Part shown: positions 26,001 through 35,263 of the stretch, piece by piece | Layout: each line of letters starts with the position of its first letter | How positions within the stretch are numbered: the stretch's first letter is position 1 | Source: JAYTQG01 sp043746815 | GTDB taxonomy: Bacteria > Actinomycetota > Thermoleophilia > Miltoncostaeales > Miltoncostaeaceae | DNA length: 64,000 nucleotides | Reading direction: 5' to 3' | Assembly (NCBI GenBank): GCA_043746815.1 | Contig: JAYTQG010000144.1 | Coordinates: 31,982 to 95,981, forward strand | Position numbers and translations under genes: made by a program | Notes under the pieces: generated by a model | The model's database searches: none | Told to the model about the DNA's origin: nothing | Seen by the model: only the letters and a program-made list of their open reading frames with translations

Positions 26001-26160
26001 GTTGCTCCCAGGCGACCAGTACTTGGGCGAGGAACGCATCGTCAGGGGCAATTGCGGTCGCGTTTGCGACGAGGCGGGTCGCCAGGTCGTGGTCAAGCTC
26101 CAACGGTTCGGCGTCGGGGTTGTCTGCAATCAGGAGCGCCGCGACCTCGTCAGCGGTCAC
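25990..26160 (-). CDS. small acidic protein of unknown function
   Basis: 56 residues, from a GTG overlapping the upstream small gene's stop (GTGA). It begins MTADEVAALLIADNPDAEP, looks soluble and helical, and has no recognised domain. It overlaps the lipB 3' end by 11 bases on the other strand. Coupling to the upstream small membrane protein is the main support. Confidence 0.45.
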   Translation of the reverse strand: MTADEVAALLIADNPDAEPLELDHDLATRLVANATAIAPDDAFLAQVLVAWEQLIP

Positions 26161-26387
26161 GTGAGGTTGACTGCTGCCGCGGCCGCAAGGACCGTCACGA
26201 TGGCCCCATAGCCCATGTAGCCACGCCAGAACAGCAGTACCGCCAGGGCCAGGATGAGGATCGAAATCACCGCCCACATGCCCTTCGACAGTCCGCCAGC
26301 ACCGAGTGTCCATCCGGCTTCAGGAGGGCGAAGGTCGCGTGGTTTGCGGCGTTTGTCGGGGGCCGGATCATTCGCAGGGGCGTTCAC
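26157..26387 (-). CDS. small single- or double-helix membrane protein
   Basis: About 76 residues from GTG 26387; no good ribosome site is visible, and a TTG at 26468 is an alternative. A charged N-terminus (DKRRKPRDLRPPEAGW) is followed by two hydrophobic segments (MWAVISILILALAVLLFW and YGAIVTVLAAAAAVNL). Function unknown. It is divergent from the Hsp20 gene. Confidence 0.5.
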   Translation of the reverse strand: MNAPANDPAPDKRRKPRDLRPPEAGWTLGAGGLSKGMWAVISILILALAVLLFWRGYMGYGAIVTVLAAAAAVNLT

Positions 26388-26449
26388 GAGGGGAAGGGTA
26401 GCCAGCTGGTCGGCGCCCGGGGGCCGGTTCGGCGACCCGCGGTGGATGG

Positions 26450-26899
26450 GTGATCTACCATTCGCCAAGTTCGATGACCCCGCACGACGATCTCATCGCT
26501 GGCGTTCGCTGGCTTCGCAGTGACCTTGATGACCGATCCGACGTCGGGCGGTCGGCACAGCGACGCGCGCCAGCAGATGTCTACGTCACCGACGATCCGC
26601 AGGCGGTTGTGATTGAGATCGACGCTGCCGGGGTGCATCCCGAGGATGTCGACATCGAACTGGATGGGGACATGCTGCGAATCCGGGGCAAACGGCGTCT
26701 GCCGGTTGGCCAGCGGCGCGTTTACCACCACGCGGAGATCGACTGGGGACCGTTTGAGCGGCGTATTCGGCTTGGCGTGGAGGTCGATGGCGAGAACGCG
26801 AGCGCCTGCTACGACCTTGGCATCCTCGTGATCACCCTTCCATTGTCCACGCAGCCCAGCCGCGTGCGGATGGCGATCACGATTCGAGATAACCGGTGA
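26450..26899 (+). CDS. Hsp20/alpha-crystallin small heat-shock protein
   Basis: 149 residues from GTG 26450 (ATG 26474 possible). The crystallin domain runs from about DVYVTDDPQAVVIEIDAAGV to LGILVITLPLS, with the GxLxI-like motif near the end. It holds unfolding proteins without ATP. Its TGA overlaps the lon start (GTGA), so chaperone and protease are translationally coupled, a logical pairing for protein quality control. Confidence 0.9.
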   Translation: MIYHSPSSMTPHDDLIAGVRWLRSDLDDRSDVGRSAQRRAPADVYVTDDPQAVVIEIDAAGVHPEDVDIELDGDMLRIRGKRRLPVGQRRVYHHAEIDWGPFERRIRLGVEVDGENASACYDLGILVITLPLSTQPSRVRMAITIRDNR

Positions 26900-29256
26900 G
26901 CGCGACACGGACCGTCGCAACCCTCGAACTGCCGGTGCTTCCCCTGAAAGGGGCGGTGATCTTTCCGGAGGGGATCGCGCCACTTGCCATCGGTGAGCCG
27001 CGATCGATCCGCCTGGTTGACGAACTGATGAACCGGCCCGAGCGGCGCCTCGCATTGGTCACCGCGCGCGACGCAGAGGCCACCGAACCTGCGCCCGATG
27101 ATCTCTACACAATCGGCACGCTGGCCGAGGTTCAGCGACTCTTGCGTGTCCCGGATGGTTCCCTACGAGTACTTGTTCAGGGCATCTCGCGCATTCGCAT
27201 TGGCGACTACGTCGAGACTGAGCCATTTCTGGTCGCGCACACCCAGGAAATCCCCGACCGGATCGGGCGCAAGAAGCAGGTCGAAGCGCTTGCCCGAAAC
27301 CTCCAGTCCATCTTCAGTCGGATCGTGGACCTGGTCCCGTACCTGCCCGAAGAGCTCCACATGGCCGTCGCCAATGCCGACGATCCGGCGATGCTCTCGC
27401 ACTTGGTCGCAGCAACCATGCGCTTCTCGACCCAGGAGAAACAGGACCTCCTGGAGGAGCCAAACCTCGAAAAGCGCCTCCGTCGCCTCACTGTCCTCGT
27501 CAACCGTGAGCTTGAGGTGTTGGAGCTCGGGGCCAAGATTCAGAGTGAAGTCCAATCCGATATGGATAAGGGCCAGCGCGAGTACTTCCTGCGCCAGCAG
27601 TTGCGGGCGATTCAGGAGGAGCTCGGTGAGACCGACGAGACCCAGGCGGAGATCAACGAACTTCGAGCGCTCCTGGAAGAGCGCGACCCGCCGGAGGAGA
27701 TCCGCAAAGCGGCGGAGCGGGAGCTGGATCGTCTCGCTCGGATCCCACCAGCCTCCGCAGAGCATTCAGTCATCCGAACCTACCTTGACTGGATCCTCTC
27801 GATCCCGTGGAATCGCAGCACGCTCGATAACCTCGATCTGAAACGCGCGCAGTCGATCCTGGACGAGGATCACTACGGCATCGACAAGGTCAAAGACCGC
27901 ATCCTCGAACAGCTTGCGGTGGCGCGGCTGAAGCCCGACGCAAAAGGGGCCATTCTCTGCTTCGTTGGCCCACCGGGCGTCGGAAAGACGTCGCTCGGAA
28001 AGTCGGTCGCCCGTGCCCTGGAACGCAACTTTTCGCGGATCTCTGTTGGTGGTGTTCGCGACGAGAGCGAGATTCGTGGCCACCGGCGCACCTACATCGG
28101 AGCAATGCCGGGAACGCTGGTCCGGGCTCTGCGCGACGCGGACTCGATGAACCCCGTCTTCATGATCGACGAGATCGACAAGATGGGGAGCGACTACCGC
28201 GGAGATCCCTCCTCGGCAATGCTCGAAGTACTCGACCCCGCCCAGAACAACACCTTCCGGGACCACTACATCGATCTACCGATTGACCTCTCGCGGGTGA
28301 TGTTCATCTGCACCGCGAACGTCCTCGACACGATCCCTCGCCCCCTGCTGGATCGGATGGAGGTCATTCAACTCTCGGGCTACACCGAGGAGGAGAAACT
28401 CCACATCGCACGTCGGTACCTCGTTCCGCGACAACTCGAGGCAAACGGCCTCACGGCCGCGCAGTTGAAGTTCTCCGATGCTGGCCTGCGCACAGTGATT
28501 GGCGAGTACACCCGCGAGGCAGGTGTCCGTGGCCTGGAACGCCGTATTGGCTCGCTTGCGCGCCGCACTGCCCGCGAGATTGCCGAGGGCAAGACAAAAC
28601 GGGTCACCATGGGCGCCGCCAGGATTCGCGAGATCCTCGGTCCGGAGCGTATTCAGAACGAGACCAGGCGTCGCACTCGCGAGCCTGGTGTCGCGACGGG
28701 CCTTGCGGTCACCGGCGCCGGTGGCGAGATCCTGTTTGTGGAGGCCAGCACGATGGTTGGCACCGGACGCCTCACCGTCACTGGACAGTTGGGCGAGGTG
28801 ATGAGCGAGTCCGCCCAGGCCGCGGTCAGTTACGTCCGGGCAAACCGCGAGCACCTTGGCTTGGCGATCACCGAGGACTTCTTCCAAACCCATGACATCC
28901 ACCTCCACGTTCCTGCCGGAGCGATCCCGAAGGACGGCCCGTCGGCGGGTGTCACGATGGTTACCGCGCTGATGTCCAGCCTCTCGGGCCGCCACGTTCG
29001 CCCCGAGGTCGCGATGACCGGTGAGATCACCCTCAGCGGGCAGGTCCTTCCGATCGGCGGTGTCAAGGAGAAGGTCCTCGCGGCTCACCGGGCTGGGATT
29101 CGTACGGTCATCATCCCGAAGCAAAACGAGTCCGGGCTGGGTGACGTTCCGAAGGATCTCCGCAATGAGATGACCGTCATCGCCGCCGACCGGATCGACC
29201 AGGTTTTGGAGGCGGCTCTTGCTCCTGCCCGTCGCCGACGCCCATCTGGCGTATAG
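26896..29256 (+). CDS. lon: ATP-dependent Lon protease
   Basis: 786 residues, typical LonA architecture. An N-terminal substrate-binding domain starts [15 protein letters not shown]. The AAA+ module has Walker [16 protein letters not shown] and Walker [10 protein letters not shown]. The C-terminal protease domain has the Ser-Lys dyad in [11 protein letters not shown] (Ser) and [14 protein letters not shown] (Lys). It degrades damaged and regulatory proteins in the cytosol. No HAIR-type operator was looked for successfully; the GTG start overlaps the Hsp20 stop. Confidence 0.97.
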   Translation: MSATRTVATLELPVLPLKGAVIFPEGIAPLAIGEPRSIRLVDELMNRPERRLALVTARDAEATEPAPDDLYTIGTLAEVQRLLRVPDGSLRVLVQGISRIRIGDYVETEPFLVAHTQEIPDRIGRKKQVEALARNLQSIFSRIVDLVPYLPEELHMAVANADDPAMLSHLVAATMRFSTQEKQDLLEEPNLEKRLRRLTVLVNRELEVLELGAKIQSEVQSDMDKGQREYFLRQQLRAIQEELGETDETQAEINELRALLEERDPPEEIRKAAERELDRLARIPPASAEHSVIRTYLDWILSIPWNRSTLDNLDLKRAQSILDEDHYGIDKVKDRILEQLAVARLKPDAKGAILCFVGPPGVGKTSLGKSVARALERNFSRISVGGVRDESEIRGHRRTYIGAMPGTLVRALRDADSMNPVFMIDEIDKMGSDYRGDPSSAMLEVLDPAQNNTFRDHYIDLPIDLSRVMFICTANVLDTIPRPLLDRMEVIQLSGYTEEEKLHIARRYLVPRQLEANGLTAAQLKFSDAGLRTVIGEYTREAGVRGLERRIGSLARRTAREIAEGKTKRVTMGAARIREILGPERIQNETRRRTREPGVATGLAVTGAGGEILFVEASTMVGTGRLTVTGQLGEVMSESAQAAVSYVRANREHLGLAITEDFFQTHDIHLHVPAGAIPKDGPSAGVTMVTALMSSLSGRHVRPEVAMTGEITLSGQVLPIGGVKEKVLAAHRAGIRTVIIPKQNESGLGDVPKDLRNEMTVIAADRIDQVLEAALAPARRRRPSGV

Positions 29257-29299
29257 CCTCACACCCGTCAGTACCACCAACGATAGGAGTGCACGCGAT

Positions 29300-29764
29300 A
29301 TGGCAATCGAAGTTGGCCAAGAAGCCCCCGATTTCACCCTTCCAAACGGCGGCGGCGACAAGGTAAGCCTGTCTGACTTTCGTGGCCAAAACGTCGTCCT
29401 CGCGTTCTTCCCGCTTGCCTTCTCGGGAGTGTGCACGGCACAGTTCACGGCAATCGGCCAGGCTGAGAGCCAGTACTCCGAGAGCAACGCGCAGGTGATC
29501 GGCGTCTCCGTCGACAGCCACTACGCCCTCGCGGCATGGTCCGAGCAGGTTGGCCTGTCCAACACCGTCCTCCTCGCGGACTTCGAGCCCAAGGGTGACG
29601 TGGCAAGGGCGTATGGGACCTACCTCGACATGGGATTCTCAAACCGCGCGACCTTCATCATCGACAAGGACGGCATTGTTCGGGACATCCAGATCATGGG
29701 GATTCCGACCGACTCGCCGGACGTCGACCAGTACTTCCAGACGCTGGCTACGTGTCCCGTCTAG
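29300..29764 (+). CDS. AhpE/Bcp-like peroxiredoxin
   Basis: 154 residues from ATG 29300, with AGGAG upstream. The peroxidatic cysteine is in [14 protein letters not shown], the form seen in AhpE-type enzymes, which lack a nearby resolving Cys. The other Cys is close to the C-terminus (LATCPV). It reduces hydroperoxides using thiol donors, possibly through the thioredoxin system encoded at 6.6-7.9 kb. Confidence 0.9.
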   Translation: MAIEVGQEAPDFTLPNGGGDKVSLSDFRGQNVVLAFFPLAFSGVCTAQFTAIGQAESQYSESNAQVIGVSVDSHYALAAWSEQVGLSNTVLLADFEPKGDVARAYGTYLDMGFSNRATFIIDKDGIVRDIQIMGIPTDSPDVDQYFQTLATCPV

Positions 29765-29835
29765 GTCGAATGCTTGCCGGACCGAGTCGCCGTCGGCAGA
29801 CTGGGAGTGCTGCACCATCAACTTCCGGAGGAAGC

Positions 29836-29970
29836 ATGATCTGTAAGCACGAGTCCTGCACCTGCGAGGCCCGCGAAGGCGACGACTACTGCTCCGATTG
29901 GTGCAACGGCGCTACCGGTTCAGAGTGCCACTGCCACCACGGCACCTGCCACGCCCCGCACCACCACTAA
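29836..29970 (+). CDS. metallothionein-like Cys/His-rich peptide
   Basis: 44 residues with a near-perfect ribosome site (GGAGGAAGC before ATG). It contains nine Cys and seven His, in patterns CTCE, YCSDWC and CHCHHGTCHAPHHH. This resembles bacterial SmtA/BmtA metallothioneins (CxCxxC elements, then YCS..C, then a CxC-H end). It would bind Zn or Cu in the cytosol. Its end overlaps the rlmN stop on the opposite strand by four bases. Confidence 0.8.
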   Translation: MICKHESCTCEAREGDDYCSDWCNGATGSECHCHHGTCHAPHHH

Positions 29971-30977
29971 GGGGTTGCGAGAGCGAGCTGACCACACGCG
30001 GCGTCAATATCGGCGCCGCGTGAGCGTCGCACCGATGCCTCGATGCCGGCCCGCGAGAGCGCAAGAATGAAGCGTTCGCGACGCTCAGAGGAGCTTCCCC
30101 GGTGGGGTCCGCTCGTCGGGTTGTACTCGATGATGTTCACGTGGAAACGACCGTCGCGGATCACTGATGCGAGTCGCTTGGCCTGCTCCGGGCTGTCGTT
30201 CACCCGGTCCAAGAGCAGATACTCAATGAAGATCCGGCGGCCCGTTGTATCGCAGTAGCGTCGACACGCGCCCATCAGGTTTGCAATCGGATAGCGGTTA
30301 TTGATCGGCATCAACTTCGAGCGGGTCTCGTCGTCGGCCGCATGCAACGAAATTGCGAGGCGCACCGGCAGTGGGTGCTCGGCGAGGGCGGCGATCCCAG
30401 GAACCCAGCCCGCTGTTGAGATTGCCAGGCGCCGGGCGGAGAGGCCAAGGAGTGAGGGGTCATGCATCCCACCGCAGGCCTCAAGGACCGCATCGAGATT
30501 GTGCATCGGCTCGCCCATGCCCATGAACACCACATTTGTGAGGCGCGCGCCATCCTCCTCGGCTTCCGCTGCCGCGAGGAGTGCCTGGTCCAGAATTTCT
30601 TCGGGATACAGGTTCCGCCCGGGCCCAAGCTGGCCGGTGGCACAGAACGTACAGCCGAGCGAGCATCCCGCCTGGCTCGACACGCAGAGTGTTCGGCGCC
30701 CCTCTGCATGAGCAATCAGGACCATTTCGAAGCGCTGCCCGTCACGGGCTCGCAGGCGCCACTTCAGCGTTCCGTCGGTCGAGCGCAGGCGCTTCTCGGT
30801 GATGAACGACCACAACGGCCGCGTGTCCGTCAGTCGGCCGCGCAGTTCTTTGCCGAGCGTCGTGACGTCCTCCCACTCCGCGGCACCTCGCATTTTGGCC
30901 TGGGCGACCTGCTGGGCACGGTAGGCGGGCTGGCCCCATTCGCTGAGGATTCCGTTGATGTCTGGTGCTGTCGTCAC
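29967..30977 (-). CDS. rlmN: 23S rRNA (adenine-2503-C2)-methyltransferase
   Basis: About 336 residues from GTG 30977. The radical-SAM CxxxCxxC is in QAGCSLGCTFCATGQLG. The family motifs MGMGEPMHN, the mechanistic cysteines (ending near GADIDAACGQL) and SLHAADDETRSKLMPINNRYP are present. It methylates A2503 of 23S rRNA and some tRNAs at C2 using two SAM molecules. Confidence 0.95.
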   Translation of the reverse strand: MTTAPDINGILSEWGQPAYRAQQVAQAKMRGAAEWEDVTTLGKELRGRLTDTRPLWSFITEKRLRSTDGTLKWRLRARDGQRFEMVLIAHAEGRRTLCVSSQAGCSLGCTFCATGQLGPGRNLYPEEILDQALLAAAEAEEDGARLTNVVFMGMGEPMHNLDAVLEACGGMHDPSLLGLSARRLAISTAGWVPGIAALAEHPLPVRLAISLHAADDETRSKLMPINNRYPIANLMGACRRYCDTTGRRIFIEYLLLDRVNDSPEQAKRLASVIRDGRFHVNIIEYNPTSGPHRGSSSERRERFILALSRAGIEASVRRSRGADIDAACGQLALATP

Positions 30978-31061
30978 GGCGAAGAGCGTAGCCCATCGCC
31001 ACCTCTCGGTTGTGCGGAGTGAACGCGCCCCCAAGGGGATGTTTCGGACTACGCCGTCTGT

Positions 31062-31290
31062 TCACCAGACGCGGGGAGCGAGTTTGTCCCAGAGCAGTGA
31101 TCGACACCTCGCAAATCCATGGTCGGCGGTGCCCAAAACAAGGCCGGGTTCCGTGGTCAGGGCAGCGAGCTGAACATCGGGTACGTCGTTGGCGCTGAGT
31201 CCTGGAGTAGGCGCTCCGGACACCGTTCTGCCGGACGAGGAGGTTCGCTCGCGCGACGGAGGCGCACGCATCGGCCTGGGTGTTAGCGTC
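31062..31290 (-). pseudogene. decayed PIN-domain (VapC-type) toxin remnant
   Basis: The minus strand just after rlmN's start region reads SANDVPDVQLAALTTEPGLV, then TADHGFARCRSLLWDKLAP and a stop. This is the typical C-terminal third of VapC PIN proteins (DAHLAALAxEHG, TxDxDFxRFPGLxW). In another frame slightly upstream, NLLVRQNGVRSAYSRTQRQ matches the preceding PIN segment, implying a frameshift. No start, no N-terminal acidic residues and no antitoxin are found. This fills the 319-base gap between rlmN and the ABC transporter, along with their promoters. Confidence 0.6.
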
Positions 31291-31296
31291 CGCACG

Positions 31297-33045
31297 GTGA
31301 GTCCAGACAACGGGCAGACCGCCCCTCGTGGGGAAGTGGCGCGCCTGATCGCGCTGGCCAAACCACATCGGGGTGCCCTGGTCGCGGGTGTCGCGGTCGG
31401 CTTGGTCGGTGCGGCGGCCGCCCTGGCGCAGCCGCTTATTGCGGCCCGCATCATCAGGGCACTCGCGGATGACCGCTCACTTCGGGGGCCGCTGACGCTC
31501 CTGGTGGTGCTCGTCCTCCTTGGCGCAGTTGCGGCGACGATCTCTGCGTGGCTCCTGGAGCGCAGCGCCGAGAACATCGTTCGCGACGCCCGCCGGTCGC
31601 TCGCATCTCGTCTCCTGCGCCTTCAAATCGGTGCGATCGACGGGCAAAAGAGCGGCGACCTGATCTCGCGGGTCACCTCCGATACAACCTACCTCCGGGC
31701 GGTCGCAATCGGGGCCCTGGACGCTGGCATCACCGCGACAATCACGCTGGTGGTCGCTGCCGTCCTGATGGCATTCGTCGATTTCCCGCTTTTTCTGACG
31801 ACGCTCGTCGTTCTCGCCGCGACGCTGGCGCTTATCGGGATCATCCTGCCGCGGATTGTGGGAGCGTCGAAACGGTCGCAAGATGCCGTCGGTGAGATCG
31901 GTGCGGCCCTCCAACGCTCCCTTGGGGCGATCCGAACCGTGAAGGCAGCCGGTGCGGAACGCCGTGAGACCCAGAGTGCCGTGGCGGCAACCGATCGTGC
32001 GGCAGCCGAAGGTCGGCGGCTCGCCTGGCTGCAGGCCACCACTGTCGGCATCAGCGGGCTTGCGCTGCAGAGCACCTTCCTCGCGGTGCTGGGAGTCGGA
32101 GGGGCACGGGTCGCGAACGGGTCGATGGATGTCGCGGACCTGATCGCGTTTTTGCTCTTTCTATTTAACCTCTCCGGCCCCATCGTCCAAATTGTTTCGG
32201 CGATTGCGACGGCACAGTCCGGGCGAGCATCGCTTCAGCGGATCGCCGAGGTCGAGGCGCTCCCGATTGAGGAAGATGCCATGGAGGCGCCCACCCAGGT
32301 GCATCCTGGGGCGTCACTTGTCAGTTTCGCGGGTGTCGACTTTCGCTACCACGGCGCAGGCCCACAAACGCTAACGGACGTCAGCTTTACCATTCCGCCC
32401 CGAGGGCTGACGGCCATTGTCGGTCCCTCGGGTGGCGGCAAGACAACGATCTTCAGTCTGCTCGAACGGTTCTACGACCCAAGTGGGGGAGCGATCCGGT
32501 TCGATGGTCACGACGTCACGGAGGTGCCGCGAGATTGGCTGCGCACGCAAATCGGATACGTCGAGCAGGACGCACCGGTCCTCGACGGGACGCTCCGCGA
32601 AAACCTGCTCTTCGCTCAGCCGGACGCGGACGACGACGCCCTCGCCGAGGCCATCCGCGACGCGAGTCTGGACGAGATGGTGGTCCGCCTCCCGGAGGGG
32701 TTGGACACTCAGGTTGGCGAGCGGGGGATCACGCTCTCGGGTGGCCAGCGGCAGCGGGTGGCGATTGCCCGTGCCCTTCTGCGGCGCCCCCGACTCTTAC
32801 TCCTGGACGAGGCAACCGCCCAGCTGGACGCGACGAACGAGCAGCTTCTCCGCGACGTCGTGGAGCGAGTCAGTCGGAGCCATTCGGTGATCGCGATCGC
32901 CCACCGGCTTTCAACCGTGGCCAAGGCGGACCAGATTTTGGTTGTGGTGGACGGTCGAATCCACGCGACCGGAACGCACGACCAACTCGTCCTCGGGGAT
33001 CCCATCTATCGATCGCTTGCGACCACACAACTACTGACGGTGTAG
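31297..33045 (+). CDS. ABC transporter, fused permease and ATPase (MdlB/MsbA-type exporter half)
   Basis: 582 residues from GTG 31297; the upstream frame is unlikely to be coding. Six membrane helices occupy residues 20-300. The ATPase domain has Walker A VGPSGGGKTTIFSLL, signature LSGGQRQRVAIARAL, Walker B LLLLDEATAQLD and H-loop IAIAHRLST. It would work as a homodimeric lipid or drug exporter. The 3' end overlaps the convergent LLM gene by 15 bases. Confidence 0.92.
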   Translation: MSPDNGQTAPRGEVARLIALAKPHRGALVAGVAVGLVGAAAALAQPLIAARIIRALADDRSLRGPLTLLVVLVLLGAVAATISAWLLERSAENIVRDARRSLASRLLRLQIGAIDGQKSGDLISRVTSDTTYLRAVAIGALDAGITATITLVVAAVLMAFVDFPLFLTTLVVLAATLALIGIILPRIVGASKRSQDAVGEIGAALQRSLGAIRTVKAAGAERRETQSAVAATDRAAAEGRRLAWLQATTVGISGLALQSTFLAVLGVGGARVANGSMDVADLIAFLLFLFNLSGPIVQIVSAIATAQSGRASLQRIAEVEALPIEEDAMEAPTQVHPGASLVSFAGVDFRYHGAGPQTLTDVSFTIPPRGLTAIVGPSGGGKTTIFSLLERFYDPSGGAIRFDGHDVTEVPRDWLRTQIGYVEQDAPVLDGTLRENLLFAQPDADDDALAEAIRDASLDEMVVRLPEGLDTQVGERGITLSGGQRQRVAIARALLRRPRLLLLDEATAQLDATNEQLLRDVVERVSRSHSVIAIAHRLSTVAKADQILVVVDGRIHATGTHDQLVLGDPIYRSLATTQLLTV

Positions 33046-34062
33046 CGCCGCCAGGCGGCGGAGTTCTTCGGGGACGTCTCCGCCGGGTTGAATCGCGAGC
33101 TCTGTCACGCCGTCGCGTTCCATGCCAGCGATGCGCGCACGAAGCTCGCTGGCGGCACCGGTGAAACTGAAGCGCCGAACGTTGTCCTCGGTCACAAGGC
33201 CGCTGTCGAAGTCATGCACGAGGTCCACAAGATGACCGCGGTGGAGTTCCTGGTGGCGTAGCTCCGGGTCGATGGTTGCGTCGACGCTGGCGATGTATGC
33301 CTCGGCCTGGGCGCGCGTCCCCGGTTCCAGTCCGTCCAACCGCCACGGCTGCTCGGCAAAGGCGTGGAACGCGACCCCCACAACCGGCCCCACGGTAGCC
33401 ACAATGCGGGGGCTGGTCAGTGGCTCGTCATCGTCGGAAACCGTACCGACGGCGTGGACGACCATTGGCATTTGCGGGCCAATTACCTCCCGGATCAGTG
33501 AGAGGCCCCCCGGGTAGTAGACGCCGGTCATCGCCCCGTCTCCGATCTCGTTCGCGAGGGATTGGGCCTTGGGTCCCCGACATGAGACGTAGATCGGCAC
33601 CTCGGCATCTCCAGGGGCACCGCGCACCGGGATCGGGCGAACACGCCGCCCGCCTTCGATGTGCAGGGTGTCCGCGCCGGAAAGGAGTGCGCGCAGATCC
33701 TGCACCTCACGACGCACGCGATCGAGGGCGACCGGTCCAAGGCCAAGGGTGAATCGTCCCGTGAATCCCGCGCCGATCGCGACCCGAAGCCGCCCGGGTG
33801 CGAGATCGGCGAGACTCCGTACCGCACAGGCCGTCGCGACGGGACTCCGTAGGCCGGGCACGCTCACGCCAATGCCAAGTCCAATCCGCGAGGTCTGGGT
33901 CGCAGCAAGCGCCAGGGTCACAAACGGGTCGCCGTAGAGAAGCGGCGAGTCGTACACCCATGCCGAGTCGAACCCCAACTCCTCGGCCAAGCGGATGTGA
34001 TTCGGTGTGTCACGGACGGGTGCGAAGAAGACGGAGATGCGCGAGGGACTACACCTCCACAA
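33031..34062 (-). CDS. LLM-class oxidoreductase (F420-dependent, MER-like)
   Basis: About 343 residues. Start uncertain: TTG 34062 overlaps the MFS stop by 14 bases and precedes the conserved ISVFFAPVRDTPNHIRLAEELGF. A TIM-barrel bacterial-luciferase pattern follows (AWVYDSPLLYGDPFVTLALAATQTSRIGLG, VSVPGLRSPVATA). Many actinobacterial members use F420. The substrate is unknown. Location after two MFS exporters suggests a detoxification or secondary-metabolite unit. Confidence 0.8.
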   Translation of the reverse strand: MWRCSPSRISVFFAPVRDTPNHIRLAEELGFDSAWVYDSPLLYGDPFVTLALAATQTSRIGLGIGVSVPGLRSPVATACAVRSLADLAPGRLRVAIGAGFTGRFTLGLGPVALDRVRREVQDLRALLSGADTLHIEGGRRVRPIPVRGAPGDAEVPIYVSCRGPKAQSLANEIGDGAMTGVYYPGGLSLIREVIGPQMPMVVHAVGTVSDDDEPLTSPRIVATVGPVVGVAFHAFAEQPWRLDGLEPGTRAQAEAYIASVDATIDPELRHQELHRGHLVDLVHDFDSGLVTEDNVRRFSFTGAASELRARIAGMERDGVTELAIQPGGDVPEELRRLAALHRQ

Positions 34063-35263
34063 GGACTGGCTGGACGGCTCGCTCACTGTAGGGAACAACC
34101 GCTCGGAAGTTCCGCCGCCCAACGGTGAGAACAAAGCTGGCGAGGCAGACGGCGAGCGCACAGAAGATCGAGAGCGCCCAGGGCAGGCCAATCGCGTCGG
34201 AGATATATCCAAGCGCAATGACTGGAAGGGTTCCGGAGTACGCGCACATGTAGAGCGCCGACAGCAGTTTTCCCCGCTCACGAATTGGGACGACTGTGCT
34301 GCAGATCACCGTTCCGCCTTGGAGGATGAAGCCGTTCGTGAAGCCAATCGCGAGTGCGGCGACAACGATGAGCCAGACGGAGTCCAGCCACGCAGCAAGC
34401 GGAATCAACCCCGACCAGATGGCCGAAATCGCGACGCCGCACAAGACCGCACGCCGCGGATCCAACCGCGAGATCATCACGGGGGCAAGCCCGCCCATTG
34501 CGAGCGTTAGAAAGCCGACGAGACCGACCACGGCGACGTTCGTGTGGCCCCCTTGTGAGTGGGCGATGAACAGCGGCGCGACGGACAGGAGTGTTCCCTC
34601 CAGGTAGCTCATGAAGAACGTGGCTGGCGCGAGGAAGGTCGAGAAGGCCCGCATCTGGCCCTCGGGAACGCCAACGCGAAGTGCGAAACGTCCTCCCGGG
34701 CGGCGAGCGATGGTCTCGGGAGCAAGTGCGATCGCCACGATGGCGATGAGCATCAGGGCAATGTGACCTTGAAACGGACGATGGATCGCGGCTTCGCCCC
34801 GGGTGTTCTGCGCGACGAGGCCCGCGAGTCCGGGCCCCAGACCGAAGCCGACCCGAAAGGCGATTCCTGCCATCGTCGCTGCCCACGGTCGCCGGTCGGC
34901 GCGCGCGTGATCCACGACGAACGCGGTTCCGACGCCCAGAAACCCGCCGATGGCAAGGCCCTGCAATACACGTCCAACGAAGAGCAACGGAACCGACGCC
35001 GTGAACGCAAAGACGGCCGAGGCCATCGTCATGAGCGCTAATGCCGGAAGCAACATCCATTTCCGCCCGAGTCGGTCCGCGAGGTTCCCGGAGACCAGCA
35101 TCGTTGGCACCACCGTCAGTGCATAGACGGCGAACAGCAGCGTCAGCGTCCCGTTGCTCAGATCGAACCGGGTCCGGTAGAGAGGGATCAGCGGCGTGAG
35201 GGTGCTCGTCCCCATCGTGAGGATGAACAGACCGACGAAGGCCTTCCAGGAGTTCCGTGTCAT
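34049..35263 (-). CDS. MFS transporter, 12-helix type
   Basis: 404 residues with about 12 hydrophobic helices. The MFS loop motif between helices 2 and 3 is GNLADRLGRKWMLL. It starts at an ATG overlapping the stop of the second MFS gene (ATGA). Probably a proton-driven drug or metabolite exporter; the substrate cannot be inferred. Confidence 0.88.
   Translation of the reverse strand: MTRNSWKAFVGLFILTMGTSTLTPLIPLYRTRFDLSNGTLTLLFAVYALTVVPTMLVSGNLADRLGRKWMLLPALALMTMASAVFAFTASVPLLFVGRVLQGLAIGGFLGVGTAFVVDHARADRRPWAATMAGIAFRVGFGLGPGLAGLVAQNTRGEAAIHRPFQGHIALMLIAIVAIALAPETIARRPGGRFALRVGVPEGQMRAFSTFLAPATFFMSYLEGTLLSVAPLFIAHSQGGHTNVAVVGLVGFLTLAMGGLAPVMISRLDPRRAVLCGVAISAIWSGLIPLAAWLDSVWLIVVAALAIGFTNGFILQGGTVICSTVVPIRERGKLLSALYMCAYSGTLPVIALGYISDAIGLPWALSIFCALAVCLASFVLTVGRRNFRAVVPYSERAVQPVLVEV

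Noticed and set aside
31548..31895. Extra reading frames inside the ABC transporter and other high-GC genes
   Set aside because: They overlap well-supported genes, lack ribosome sites and have biased Arg/Pro/Ser composition typical of GC-rich shadow frames.
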